Origin: an uncultured Lutibacter sp.
Lineage (GTDB): Bacteria; Bacteroidota; Bacteroidia; Flavobacteriales; Flavobacteriaceae
Reading direction: 5' to 3'
Length of the DNA: 64,000 bases
NCBI RefSeq assembly: GCF_947495725.1
Contig: NZ_CANLZZ010000001.1
Location: 1-64,000, forward strand
A model generated the notes under the pieces. It worked only from the letters and a program-made list of their open reading frames with translations. It did not search any database and was not told the DNA's origin. This document shows, in pieces, positions 43,812 to 53,006 of this stretch. Position 1 is the first letter of the stretch. The number at the start of each line of letters is the position of its first letter. The position numbers and the translations under genes were made by a program.

Positions 43812-45521
43812 TTATTTTTTTAAATTTTTAGCTTGACCTGCCCAATCGTCACGTTTTGCTCTCCCTTTAAATGAATCTAATAGAGAATCTAACAAATCAT
43901 ATTCTTTATCTGTCATCTTACTTACTTGGTCAAAACTATAAATACCAATATTATTTAATATTCCTTCTAATTTTGGCCCAACACCGCTAATTAATTTTAA
44001 ATCATCGGCTGTTTGAGTTTCTTTATCGAAAATTCCTAAACTTCCTAGTAAATTATTTTTTTGATCTGAAGAATCATTTGAAACAACTGTTTCAACCTTA
44101 ACCTTCTTAGCTACTTTAGCAGGAGCAGGATTTTTACCTCCAGCATCTCTATATAATTTATAATTTTCTCCTGAAGATTTCAAAATAGACTTAACCTCAG
44201 CCTGCGCAATTACTGGGAACGTTCTTGCGTACAATAAAAATAACACAAAAAAGAATCCAATTGTTCCAACATATATTCCAATATCCACAAATGTAGGTGA
44301 GAACATTGTCCAAGATGATGGTAAATAATCTCTATGTAAAGAGGTTACTATAATTACAAATCTCTCAAACCACATTCCAATATTTACAACAATTGATATA
44401 ATGAATGAGAATGTAATACTTTGTCTTAACTTTTTCGACCACATAAATTGTGGAGAGAATACGTTACAACTCATCATTAATAAATAAGCCCACCAATAAG
44501 GACCGGTTGCTCTATTTAAAAAAGCATATTGTTCATATTCAACACCAGAATACCAAGCAATAAATAACTCAGTAATATAAGCACAACCTACAATAGAACC
44601 AGTAATCATAATTACTATGTTCATCAATTCAATATGTTGTTTTGTAATATAAGCTTCAAGATTTGAAACTTTTCTCATTATAATTAACAAAGTATTTACC
44701 ATTGCAAATCCAGAGAATACCGCCCCTGCAACAAAATATGGAGGGAAAATAGTTGTATGCCAACCAGGAATAACTGATGTAGCAAAATCAAATGATACAA
44801 TTGTATGTACAGAAAGAACTAATGGAGTTGCTAAACCAGCCAACACTAATGAAACTTCTTCAAAACGCTGCCAATCCTTCGCTCTACCAGTCCATCCAAA
44901 ACTTAATAAACTATAAATTTTCTTTTGAAATGGTCTTACAGCTCTATCACGTAACATCGCAAAATCAGGTAATAAACCTGTCCACCAAAATACCAATGAC
45001 ACGGATAAATAAGTTGAAATTGCAAATACATCCCATAATAATGGAGAGTTAAAGTTAGTCCATAAAGTACCAAACTGATTTGGAATAGGTAACACAAAGT
45101 GAGCATTCCATACACGCCCCATATGTATTACTGGGAACAAACCTGCTTGAACAACTGAAAAAATGGTCATTGCTTCTGCAGAACGGTTTATACCCATTCT
45201 CCATTTTTGACGGAATAACAACAATACAGCAGAAATTAAAGTACCGGCGTGACCGATACCAACCCACCATACAAAATTTGTAATATCCCAGGCCCAACCT
45301 ACGGTTTTATTTAAACCCCAAACTCCAATTCCTGTTCCTATAGTGTACATAATTGAACCTACACCCCAAAGGAATGCTAAAAGCGCAATTATAAAAACTG
45401 TCCACCATAATTTATTTGCTTTACCTTCAACTGGAGCTGCAACTTCAACAGTGATATCGTGATAGCTTTTATCTCCAATGATTAAAGGTCTTCTAATAGG
45501 TGCTTCGTAATGAGACGACAT
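43812..45521 (-). CDS. actC: Alternative Complex III subunit ActC (NrfD family) with C-terminal helix-hairpin-helix-like domain
   Basis: 569 aa. The first 460 residues are the NrfD/PsrC membrane subunit (ten helices; GWAWDITNFVWWVGIGHAGTLIS, FVAGAVFSGFAMVNTLLI) that holds a quinol site. After a Lys/Ala-rich linker (PAPAKVAKKVKVETV) the last 60 residues form a helix-hairpin-helix-like fold: LKLISGVGPKLEGILNNIGI then YSFDQVSKM. This module is not part of the core NrfD subunit and its role here is unknown; similar tails occur on other respiratory and ribosomal proteins. It lies between actB and actD. Confidence 0.92.
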   Translation of the reverse strand: MSSHYEAPIRRPLIIGDKSYHDITVEVAAPVEGKANKLWWTVFIIALLAFLWGVGSIMYTIGTGIGVWGLNKTVGWAWDITNFVWWVGIGHAGTLISAVLLLFRQKWRMGINRSAEAMTIFSVVQAGLFPVIHMGRVWNAHFVLPIPNQFGTLWTNFNSPLLWDVFAISTYLSVSLVFWWTGLLPDFAMLRDRAVRPFQKKIYSLLSFGWTGRAKDWQRFEEVSLVLAGLATPLVLSVHTIVSFDFATSVIPGWHTTIFPPYFVAGAVFSGFAMVNTLLIIMRKVSNLEAYITKQHIELMNIVIMITGSIVGCAYITELFIAWYSGVEYEQYAFLNRATGPYWWAYLLMMSCNVFSPQFMWSKKLRQSITFSFIISIVVNIGMWFERFVIIVTSLHRDYLPSSWTMFSPTFVDIGIYVGTIGFFFVLFLLYARTFPVIAQAEVKSILKSSGENYKLYRDAGGKNPAPAKVAKKVKVETVVSNDSSDQKNNLLGSLGIFDKETQTADDLKLISGVGPKLEGILNNIGIYSFDQVSKMTDKEYDLLDSLLDSFKGRAKRDDWAGQAKNLKK

Positions 45522-45564
45522 AATCTAATTTAATTATTATCTTTTATTAATATTTTTATGATTC

Positions 45565-48500
45565 TTAAGTGTTTCTAACCTTTACATGGTAAACTACATT
45601 AGGTTTTGTACCAATGTGTTCTAGTAAATGATAGGCTCTTTTATCTTCTGCTAAATGTGCTACAGTATCTTCTTTCTTGTTAATATCTCCAAAAACCATA
45701 GCTCCAGTTGAACAAGCTTTAGAACATGCTGTTTCAAACTCATTTGTATTAACAGGTCTTCCTTCTTTTTTAGCTTTTAAAATTGTTGCTTGTGTCATTT
45801 GGATACACATTGAACATTTTTCCATAACACCACGAGAACGAACAGTAACATCTGGATTCAATACCATTTTACCTAAATCGTCATTCATATTGTAATCAAA
45901 TTCACTGTTGTTTGGGTAATTAAACCAGTTAAATCTTCTTACTTTATATGGGCAGTTATTTGCACAATAACGAGTACCTACACAACGGTTATACGCCATA
46001 TGGTTTTGACCTTGACGTCCGTGTGAAGTTGCAGCAACTGGACAAACTGTTTCACAAGGTGCGTGATTACAATGTTGACACATCACTGGTTGGAAAGCTA
46101 CAGATGGATTTTCTGAAGGATCTTCCAACTCGGCCATTGTATCTTTATATCCACTTACACCTGTTCCAGCTTCTTTCTTTTCATTATCACCAGCAAAATC
46201 TTCTTCATGTGAATAATATCTATCAATACGCAACCAGTGCATATCACGAGATTTTCTAATTTCTTGTTTACCTACTACTGGAACATTGTTCTCAGCATGA
46301 CAGGCAACAACACAAGCACCACAACCGGTACAAGCATTTAAATCTATTGACAAATTAAAATGATGTCCAATTGATCTATCAAATGAATCCCATAAATCTA
46401 CTGATGTAGCATCAACTTCATTATGATCTAAAGATACTTTTGGTACTTTATTCCATTCTTTGGAGTCAACTGTATTAAATTCATTTAAAGTTGTTTCCTT
46501 TATAATATCACCTCTACCCATTAAGGTATTGTGTAATTGCACACAAGCAAATTCATGTTCACCTGCAACAACTTTTAATGAAACTCCTGTTTGAGTGGTA
46601 TTAAAATTGTTATAAAACTTGTAAGCATTATTTCCTGTTTGCATTTCAGGTTTAAGTCCTTGTTTACGACCATATCCTAAAGCTAATCCTAGCGAGCCCT
46701 TTGCTTGTCCTGGCTGAATTAATGCAGGTAATACTTCTGTTAAACCATTAATTGTAACTTCTACTAAACTTCCATTTAATGCCCCATTTGCAACGTGGTA
46801 ATTTTCTACACCTATTACTTTGGCATCTGCCTTAGAAATAGTTAAATAGTTATCCCAAGAAGTTCTTGTTATAGGATCTGGCAACTCTTGTAACCAAGGA
46901 TTATTTGCCATTTGCCCATCACCTAAACCAGTTTTAGTATATAATGAAACCTCAAAATCACTTCCTTCTACTTTTCCTAACTCAGTCCCAGCTTTGTTAA
47001 TATCAATTTCATTAATAATCAACTCATCTTGTACAACTTGTTCAGCTAAAAATACACCATCGTGTAATGCTTGATTCCAAGATTTTCCAGCTAAAACATC
47101 TGTATTCCACAATTCTTTTAAGAAATCATAATAAGAAACAGTACTACCTGTCCATTTTAATAAAGCATCTTGGAACTGACGCGTATTAAATAAAGGCTTT
47201 ATTGTTGGTTGCATTAAACTGTAGTAACCTTTTTTGATAACAACATCTCCCCAAGATTCCAAATAATGCGGTGTTGCTAATGCATATTGAACCGCATTTG
47301 CTGTTTCGTTATCTTGCATTGAAAATGCAACAGATAATTTAACTTTCTTCAACCCTTCAACAAAATCTGCTGAATTTGGTAATGTATAAACTGGATTTGA
47401 GTTATTGATAATTACAGCGCCAATTTTTCCAGCATTCATATCTGAAACTAATTGTGTAACCTCAGCATCATTCCCTTTTCTAACATTCTTTGTTGCAACA
47501 ACATCAATTACTTCACTTGCAATATGATTATTTATTGCCAATGCTAATAATTGTGCGTTTTTATCTTGAATACCAGTAACAACAACTGCTTTTGAACCGG
47601 CAGCTTTTATTTCCCCGGCAACCTTATTCACTAAATCATTTAGCGGAGAAGCTTCTCTTGTACTAACACCTTTAACAACTGCTTGATATAATTTTATCAA
47701 TGCTAAATTTTGTTCAGATGGTTTTACCATTAAACGTTTATCAGCATTTGCACCGGTTAAGGTCATGTTAGATTCAACTTGAATATGACGTGACATTTTT
47801 CCATTTTGAGGAACACGTCCTTTTGCGTATCCAGCATCAAAACCTCCACCTTGCCAATCTCCTAGAAAATCTGCTCCAATTGAAACAATAACTTTTGCTT
47901 TTTCTAAATTATAATCCGGCAAAGCTCTACTACCATACATTTCTTCAAACGCATCTAAAGCAGCAGATTCCGAAACAGCATCATAAGCTACATGTTGAAC
48001 ATTACCAAAAGCCTCACTAAATTGACCTACTAATTTCTTAGTAGATGGACTTGCACAAGTTGATGTTAATATTGCAATAGGTAATCCAGCTTCTTTAACT
48101 TCATTTAATTTTGAAACAATTTGGCTATCCGCATCTGCCCAAGAAATATCCGAACCATTAGCTTTTGGGCCTTTTAATCGAAAACTATCATACAATGATA
48201 ACACTGAAGCTTGCACACGTGCATTTGTACTTCCGTTTGCTTCTTTATTTGGTTCAATTTTTATTGGACGTCCTTCTCTAACTTTTACTAAAATATTTGC
48301 AAAATCAAAACCATCAGCCATTGTAGTGGCATAATATTCCGCCACACCAGGAATAATATCATCTGGCTTAATAACATAAGGAATTGTTTTAACAACTGGA
48401 CCTTCACAAGCAGCTAATGAAGCAGCTGCTGTTGTAAATCCAACATACTTTAAAAAGTCTCTACGTGTTGTTGAAGAAGCTTCTAAATTTTCTTTATCTC

Positions 48501-48618
48501 CTAAAAAATCATCAGTAGGAATTTCTTCAACAAACTCGTTTTGTTTTAACGTATCAACAATAGAGCTTTTTGTATTTAGCTCTTCAACACTTTTCCAGTA
48601 TTTTTTGTTTGATGCCAT
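45565..48618 (-). CDS. actB: Alternative Complex III subunit ActB (molybdopterin-type and Fe-S fusion)
   Basis: 1,017 aa. A Tat-type signal with RR (TTRRDFLKYVGFTTAAASLAACEG, about 51-73) marks export and has a lipobox-like Cys. The large middle part is a molybdoenzyme-like fold which in this family lacks the cofactor. The C-terminal part (about 760-980) carries four Fe-S cluster motifs: CTGCGACVVACHAEN, CQHCNHAPCETVCP, CVGTRYCANNCPY and CSMCIQ...ACSKAC. The periplasmic subunit wires ActA haems to the membrane arm. It follows actA after 32 bp. Confidence 0.94.
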   Translation of the reverse strand: MASNKKYWKSVEELNTKSSIVDTLKQNEFVEEIPTDDFLGDKENLEASSTTRRDFLKYVGFTTAAASLAACEGPVVKTIPYVIKPDDIIPGVAEYYATTMADGFDFANILVKVREGRPIKIEPNKEANGSTNARVQASVLSLYDSFRLKGPKANGSDISWADADSQIVSKLNEVKEAGLPIAILTSTCASPSTKKLVGQFSEAFGNVQHVAYDAVSESAALDAFEEMYGSRALPDYNLEKAKVIVSIGADFLGDWQGGGFDAGYAKGRVPQNGKMSRHIQVESNMTLTGANADKRLMVKPSEQNLALIKLYQAVVKGVSTREASPLNDLVNKVAGEIKAAGSKAVVVTGIQDKNAQLLALAINNHIASEVIDVVATKNVRKGNDAEVTQLVSDMNAGKIGAVIINNSNPVYTLPNSADFVEGLKKVKLSVAFSMQDNETANAVQYALATPHYLESWGDVVIKKGYYSLMQPTIKPLFNTRQFQDALLKWTGSTVSYYDFLKELWNTDVLAGKSWNQALHDGVFLAEQVVQDELIINEIDINKAGTELGKVEGSDFEVSLYTKTGLGDGQMANNPWLQELPDPITRTSWDNYLTISKADAKVIGVENYHVANGALNGSLVEVTINGLTEVLPALIQPGQAKGSLGLALGYGRKQGLKPEMQTGNNAYKFYNNFNTTQTGVSLKVVAGEHEFACVQLHNTLMGRGDIIKETTLNEFNTVDSKEWNKVPKVSLDHNEVDATSVDLWDSFDRSIGHHFNLSIDLNACTGCGACVVACHAENNVPVVGKQEIRKSRDMHWLRIDRYYSHEEDFAGDNEKKEAGTGVSGYKDTMAELEDPSENPSVAFQPVMCQHCNHAPCETVCPVAATSHGRQGQNHMAYNRCVGTRYCANNCPYKVRRFNWFNYPNNSEFDYNMNDDLGKMVLNPDVTVRSRGVMEKCSMCIQMTQATILKAKKEGRPVNTNEFETACSKACSTGAMVFGDINKKEDTVAHLAEDKRAYHLLEHIGTKPNVVYHVKVRNT

Positions 48619-48650
48619 TTTATATCTTATTATTTACTTCGTAATTACTA

Positions 48651-50264
48651 TTAATAGTGACATTTTCCACATTCTAAACCTCCCATTTGAGCTTCAGTCA
48701 CTTTCTCTACACCGTACTTTTTGGCTAATTGATCATGAATATTTTTATAATATCCATTTTCTGTCATATCAACTTCAGTTGTTCTATGACAGTCAATACA
48801 CCAACCCATTGTTAGCGGAGAGAACTGGTACATATCATGCATTTCCTCTACTGGACCGTGACATTTCTGACAGTCTAATCCAGCAACAGTTACATGTTGT
48901 GAATGGTTATAGTAGGCAAAATCTGCTAGGTTGTGAATTCTAACCCACTCAATTGGCTTTTGCTCGTAACCTTCAATATATTTTACATTTTCTTTATCCC
49001 ATCCAACTGCATCGTAAATTTTCTGAATTTCATTATCTAAATCTTCTTTTGAATAATCTCCAAATAATTCACCATTATATTCTGATATAGATTTATGACA
49101 GTTCATACAAACATTTGCCGTAGGAATTCCAGACGTTTTACTATGTTTAGCTGAAGAGTGACAGTATTGACAATCAATTTTATTATCACCAGCGTGGACT
49201 GCATGTGAAAACGCAATAGGTTGAATTGGCTGATAACCTTCATTTACATCGATCTGTAACAACCAACTAAATAACAACCAAGCTCCTGCTAATAATAAAA
49301 ATATAATAGTTAAGAATCTTAAGAAAGGATTAAAAATCAAAGATTTTAACATACTTTCTGTATCTTCTTCTCCTTCTACAACCTTCTTATTGGTTGTTGC
49401 TGCAACTACTATAGATAGTAATAAAAAGACTAAAATTGTTATTAACAAGGATGGTAAAACACCTATTCCTGGATTCTCAAAAATCTTTTCATCTGCAGCT
49501 GAAGATGTTGAAGCCGCAGCAGGTTTAATGTCACCAACCGCCAAATACTTTAACAAATTATCGATATCTTCATCAGATAACTGAGGAAAAGGAGTCATTG
49601 CAGCTGGATTGCTTTCTTGAACTTCTTTTGCCAACTTATCACCTGAAGCAACTAAAGCATTATTATCTTTAATCCAAGCTTTTAACCAATCCGCCTCACG
49701 CTTATCCGTGATTTTCAATAGTTCTGGACCAATTAATTTACCTTCTAGCTTATGACAAGCAGCACAATTGGCTTTAAAAATTTGCTTCCCCATTTCTACA
49801 CCTGGATCAACTTCAGCAACTGCTGCAGTTGTTTCTACTGATTTTGGCTCACCTTTTGTGTAGGCCAATATATCAATAATATCCTGATCAGATAAATGTG
49901 GATTAGCTGTCATTGGCAATTTGTTGTTTTCTTCAAAAACTTGAACTGCTAATTTGTCTCCTGATTTAATCATTCCTGGACTATCCTTAATCCAAGAAAT
50001 TAACCATTCTTGTTCTCTTCTTTCCGTAATCCCTTTTAAGGCTGGACCTACTAATTTTTTATCTAACTTATGGCAAGCGGCACACGTACTTTTGAAGAGC
50101 TTCTCTCCATTAGCAACATCGCCCTCTTGAGCCGATAAATTAAGTGAAAATAATAAAAGGAAAGCAAGACTATTAATGACTAATCTTGATAATGGACTGT
50201 GTTGTTTCACACTTTTCATACTTAAAAAAAATCTTTTCTTTCTTGTTTGGTACAATATTTTCAT
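48651..50264 (-). CDS. actA: Alternative Complex III subunit ActA, seven-haem form
   Basis: 537 aa with seven CxxCH motifs. The two N-terminal ones (CAACHKLDKKLVG near 65 and CAACHKLEGKLIG near 170) lie in repeated monohaem cytochrome c domains, each with a later Met candidate (LPMTANPHLS, AAMTPFPQLS). Two transmembrane helices follow (about 262-290 and 305-330). The C-terminal pentahaem part has CQYCH, CMNCH, CQKCH, CIDCH and CGKCH. The characterised ActA is the pentahaem part, so the N-terminal modules are an addition. ATG 50264 is used; ATG 50219 (residue 16) is a possible alternative giving a shorter signal peptide. Confidence 0.92.
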   Translation of the reverse strand: MKILYQTRKKRFFLSMKSVKQHSPLSRLVINSLAFLLLFSLNLSAQEGDVANGEKLFKSTCAACHKLDKKLVGPALKGITERREQEWLISWIKDSPGMIKSGDKLAVQVFEENNKLPMTANPHLSDQDIIDILAYTKGEPKSVETTAAVAEVDPGVEMGKQIFKANCAACHKLEGKLIGPELLKITDKREADWLKAWIKDNNALVASGDKLAKEVQESNPAAMTPFPQLSDEDIDNLLKYLAVGDIKPAAASTSSAADEKIFENPGIGVLPSLLITILVFLLLSIVVAATTNKKVVEGEEDTESMLKSLIFNPFLRFLTIIFLLLAGAWLLFSWLLQIDVNEGYQPIQPIAFSHAVHAGDNKIDCQYCHSSAKHSKTSGIPTANVCMNCHKSISEYNGELFGDYSKEDLDNEIQKIYDAVGWDKENVKYIEGYEQKPIEWVRIHNLADFAYYNHSQHVTVAGLDCQKCHGPVEEMHDMYQFSPLTMGWCIDCHRTTEVDMTENGYYKNIHDQLAKKYGVEKVTEAQMGGLECGKCHY

Positions 50265-50305
50265 GAAATAAAGAATGATTTATGTCATTTTTATTAATGA
50301 TTTGA

Positions 50306-50313
50306 CAAAAGTA
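50306..50313 (-). promoter_or_regulatory. act operon promoter, -7 element
   Basis: Minus strand TACTTTTG matches TAnnTTTG. The start site would be near 50300, about 36 nt before ATG 50264. No Crp-like box was seen here. Confidence 0.6.
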
Positions 50314-50411
50314 CTATTAATATATAAACCACAAAATGTAAAAATTACGTTAAAGTTAATTTATATTCATTCTAAATAAGAGAAGTGTAACTTTCTTTAA
50401 TTTGAATATTT

Positions 50412-50419
50412 TAAATTTG
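50412..50419 (+). promoter_or_regulatory. -7 element of the SPOR-protein gene
   Basis: TAAATTTG matches TAnnTTTG. It rules out a TTG start at 50402 and favours ATG 50435. Confidence 0.5.
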
Positions 50420-50434
50420 AAAAAAATTAAGATT

Positions 50435-50806
50435 ATGATGTTTATCCAAAAAAGAAGATATATTAATTTGTTATTTATTCTAGTTATAGGGATAGCAAGC
50501 AGTTATGGCCAAAATGACAATAATAAAGTTAATCAATTAATTACGCAAAAAAGAAATTTTAACAAAGAAAACAAGATAACAGTTGTTTATAAAATTCAAT
50601 TGTATAACGGTACAGAAACTCAGGCATATAAAATTAAAAACAATTTTTTAAATGAGTTTCCACAATATAACACTCAAATTGTTTACAAATCTCCCGAATG
50701 GAAAACACAAGTTGGAAATTTTGAAACACGTTTAGAAGCCGATAGAGTATTATTAATAATAAAGGAAAAATTTTCTGGGGCAATTGTTTTAGAAGACACT
50801 ATTTAA
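50435..50806 (+). CDS. Secreted SPOR-domain-like protein
   Basis: 123 aa from ATG 50435 (ATG 50438 equally possible). A signal peptide (INLLFILVIGIASSYGQ) is followed by a single SPOR-like domain, seen in VVYKIQLYNGTETQAYKIKNNFLNEFP and EWKTQVGNFETRLEADRVLLIIKEKFSGAIVLED. SPOR domains bind denuded peptidoglycan at division sites. The protein is nothing but this domain. It converges on dnaG with adjacent stop codons. Confidence 0.82.
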   Translation: MMFIQKRRYINLLFILVIGIASSYGQNDNNKVNQLITQKRNFNKENKITVVYKIQLYNGTETQAYKIKNNFLNEFPQYNTQIVYKSPEWKTQVGNFETRLEADRVLLIIKEKFSGAIVLEDTI

Positions 50807-52843
50807 CTACAAAACTCTATTTAATCTTTCGAATAGGCGTTGTCTAAGGGCTGTATAATTTACTATAGATTCGAGCACGTGATCCCTACTATTTTCTTCA
50901 GAAATATCGGTAAGCAAAGAATTGATTTTCTCTTGTATTAATATGCGTCGTAAATTATAAATGGCATCTAAAACCATTTTTGATAAATCACTTTCTTTAC
51001 TTTTTACTTCAATATCTTTTCTACCCCAATCACTTAATACGTGTATTTCATCTTCCATTAAAATATTGGTAACCATATTTGAAATATTGGTATTTGAACT
51101 ATTTACTAGAATGTCCACCGAAATGTTTTCTTCCTGATTTAATTGGTTTATAACATCGTAATATATTTGTTTAAAAGTTTCGTCTGTAAATTCAATTTCA
51201 TCTTCTTGTAAATTCAAATAAATTTCCTTGGAAACAACATTTTGAAATTGTTCTTTTTTTAATTTCTTAAACTCATTTCCTTGTACTTCTCCTTCTTCAA
51301 TATAATCAACAAAATCTACCTCTTTATTACCATAAAGCAGCAAAATTTTTATTATCTCTCTTTCATACTTTTTAAGCTCATTTACTTTTTCAACTTGCGA
51401 TGTTTTTTGAAGTTGCATCATTTCAGGATACAATGCCTCAATTGGAGGTTCGTTTGGATCGGAACTATTTTTATTCTGATAACTTCTAATATTTTTAGCA
51501 TTTTTTGATGCTTCTCTTTTAGATTTATTATCAATTTGAGCCAATTCGTTAAAAAGAACGCTTTCTGAAATATCCATTATTCTAGAACATTCCTGAATAT
51601 AAACTTCTCGTTGAATTCTATCTGGTATTTTTGAAATACTAATTACAATATCTCTAATTAAACCTGCCTTTTTAACAGGGTCGTTTTGGGCCTCTTCCAT
51701 TAAAAGAGAAACCTTAAAGTTTATAAAATCTTGACTATTATTTTCTAAATAATCTTTAAGCTCCTCGTTTGTTACTTTTTTTGAATAACTATCTGGGTCA
51801 TCTCCATCAGGAAACATCAATACCCGAACATTCATTCCTTGTTCAAGAATTAAATCAATACCTCTAATTGATGCTCTAATACCAGCTGCATCTCCATCAA
51901 AAAGAATTGTTATATTTTTTGTTAGTCGATTAATTAATCTTATTTGATTTTCGGTAAGTGCCGTACCAGATGAAGCAACAACATTTTGTATTCCAGATTG
52001 ATACAACGATATTACATCTGTATAGCCTTCAACTAAATAACAATTATCTTCACGAGCAATGGTTTGTTTTGCATAATGAATACCATACAAAACATTACTT
52101 TTATGGTAAATATCACTATCGGGCGAATTTAAATACTTAGCAGCCTTTTTATCGGTAATTAAAATTCGTCCTCCAAAACCAAGTACCCTTCCACTCATAC
52201 TATGAATAGGAAACATAACTCGTCCCTTAAAACGATCAAACTTTTTAAATCCGCCTTCCGCTAAAACGTCTTGTTTTACAATTGATAAACCAGTAGACTC
52301 TAAATACTTTAAATTATAACCTTTATTTAAAGCTTCTGAAGTAAAAGCTTCCCATTCATTTAAAGAATAACCTAATTGAAACTTTTTAATGGTTTCTTCG
52401 GTATATCCTCTTTCTTTAAAATAACTTAGTCCAATTGCTTTACCTTGTTCATCTTCAAATAAATTCTTATGAAAATAATCGCGTGCAAACTCCGAAACCA
52501 AAAACATACTTTCTCTTTCATCTGCATGCTGTTTTTGTTCATCTGTTTGCTCTGTTTCTTCAATTTCAATATTGTATTTTTTTGCTAAATATCGAATTGC
52601 TTCTGGATAGGTATAATGTTCTTGTTCCATTAAAAATGAAACCGCATTTCCTCCTTTACCAGTACTAAAATCCTTCCAAATTTGTTTTACTGGAGACACC
52701 ATAAATGAGGGCGTTCTTTCTTCAGAAAAAGGACTTAATCCTTTATAATTACTTCCCGATTTCTTTAACTGAACAAATTCACCAATAACCTCCTCTACAC
52801 GAGCAGTTTCAAAAACTCTATCTATGGTTTCTCTGGAAATCAA
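50807..52843 (-). CDS. dnaG: DNA primase DnaG lacking the zinc-finger cysteines
   Basis: 678 aa. DnaG makes RNA primers for replication. The N-terminal domain aligns with the CHC2 zinc finger (KKSGSNYKGLSPFSEERTPSF, then WKDFSTGKGGNAVSF), but the expected Cys, His, Cys, Cys are replaced by Ser, Ser and others. The TOPRIM core has YLVEGYTDVISL and ILFDGDAAGIRAS, and NEWEAFTSEAL-like and GRVMFPIHSMSGRVLGFGGRIL are normal. The C-terminal helicase-binding domain is divergent. The start is a TTG, as no ATG is suitably placed. The gene is not in an rpoD operon. Confidence 0.95.
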   Translation of the reverse strand: MISRETIDRVFETARVEEVIGEFVQLKKSGSNYKGLSPFSEERTPSFMVSPVKQIWKDFSTGKGGNAVSFLMEQEHYTYPEAIRYLAKKYNIEIEETEQTDEQKQHADERESMFLVSEFARDYFHKNLFEDEQGKAIGLSYFKERGYTEETIKKFQLGYSLNEWEAFTSEALNKGYNLKYLESTGLSIVKQDVLAEGGFKKFDRFKGRVMFPIHSMSGRVLGFGGRILITDKKAAKYLNSPDSDIYHKSNVLYGIHYAKQTIAREDNCYLVEGYTDVISLYQSGIQNVVASSGTALTENQIRLINRLTKNITILFDGDAAGIRASIRGIDLILEQGMNVRVLMFPDGDDPDSYSKKVTNEELKDYLENNSQDFINFKVSLLMEEAQNDPVKKAGLIRDIVISISKIPDRIQREVYIQECSRIMDISESVLFNELAQIDNKSKREASKNAKNIRSYQNKNSSDPNEPPIEALYPEMMQLQKTSQVEKVNELKKYEREIIKILLLYGNKEVDFVDYIEEGEVQGNEFKKLKKEQFQNVVSKEIYLNLQEDEIEFTDETFKQIYYDVINQLNQEENISVDILVNSSNTNISNMVTNILMEDEIHVLSDWGRKDIEVKSKESDLSKMVLDAIYNLRRILIQEKINSLLTDISEENSRDHVLESIVNYTALRQRLFERLNRVL

Positions 52844-52896
52844 ATTTATTAAATTATATTTTTATTGAATTTTCTAAATTACAAAATTTAGATAAA

Positions 52897-52984
52897 AAAA
52901 GGAGCCATCTGAAAAGTATTATGAATCGTCATTCCGAATTTATTTCAGCTTAACGAAACCATCGCTTTTTAGACAGCTTCTTTT
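52897..52984 (-). terminator. Long imperfect hairpin after clpX, possible dispersed repeat element
   Basis: AAAAGGAGCCATCTGAAAAG (52897-52916) and CTTTTTAGACAGCTTCTTTT (52965-52984) are imperfect inverted repeats; 18 of 20 positions pair if G-U is allowed. A T run follows on the minus strand. The inner 48 bp (cgtcattccgaatttatttcag...) resemble intergenic repeats common in Flavobacteriia. Confidence 0.6.
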
Positions 52985-53006
52985 AAATTTTATTTATTTT
53001 TTATTA

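Noticed and set aside
45948..46259. Plus-strand ORF inside actB
   Set aside because: Antisense to four Fe-S motifs of ActB; its composition (His/Tyr/Leu-rich) is that of a shadow frame.
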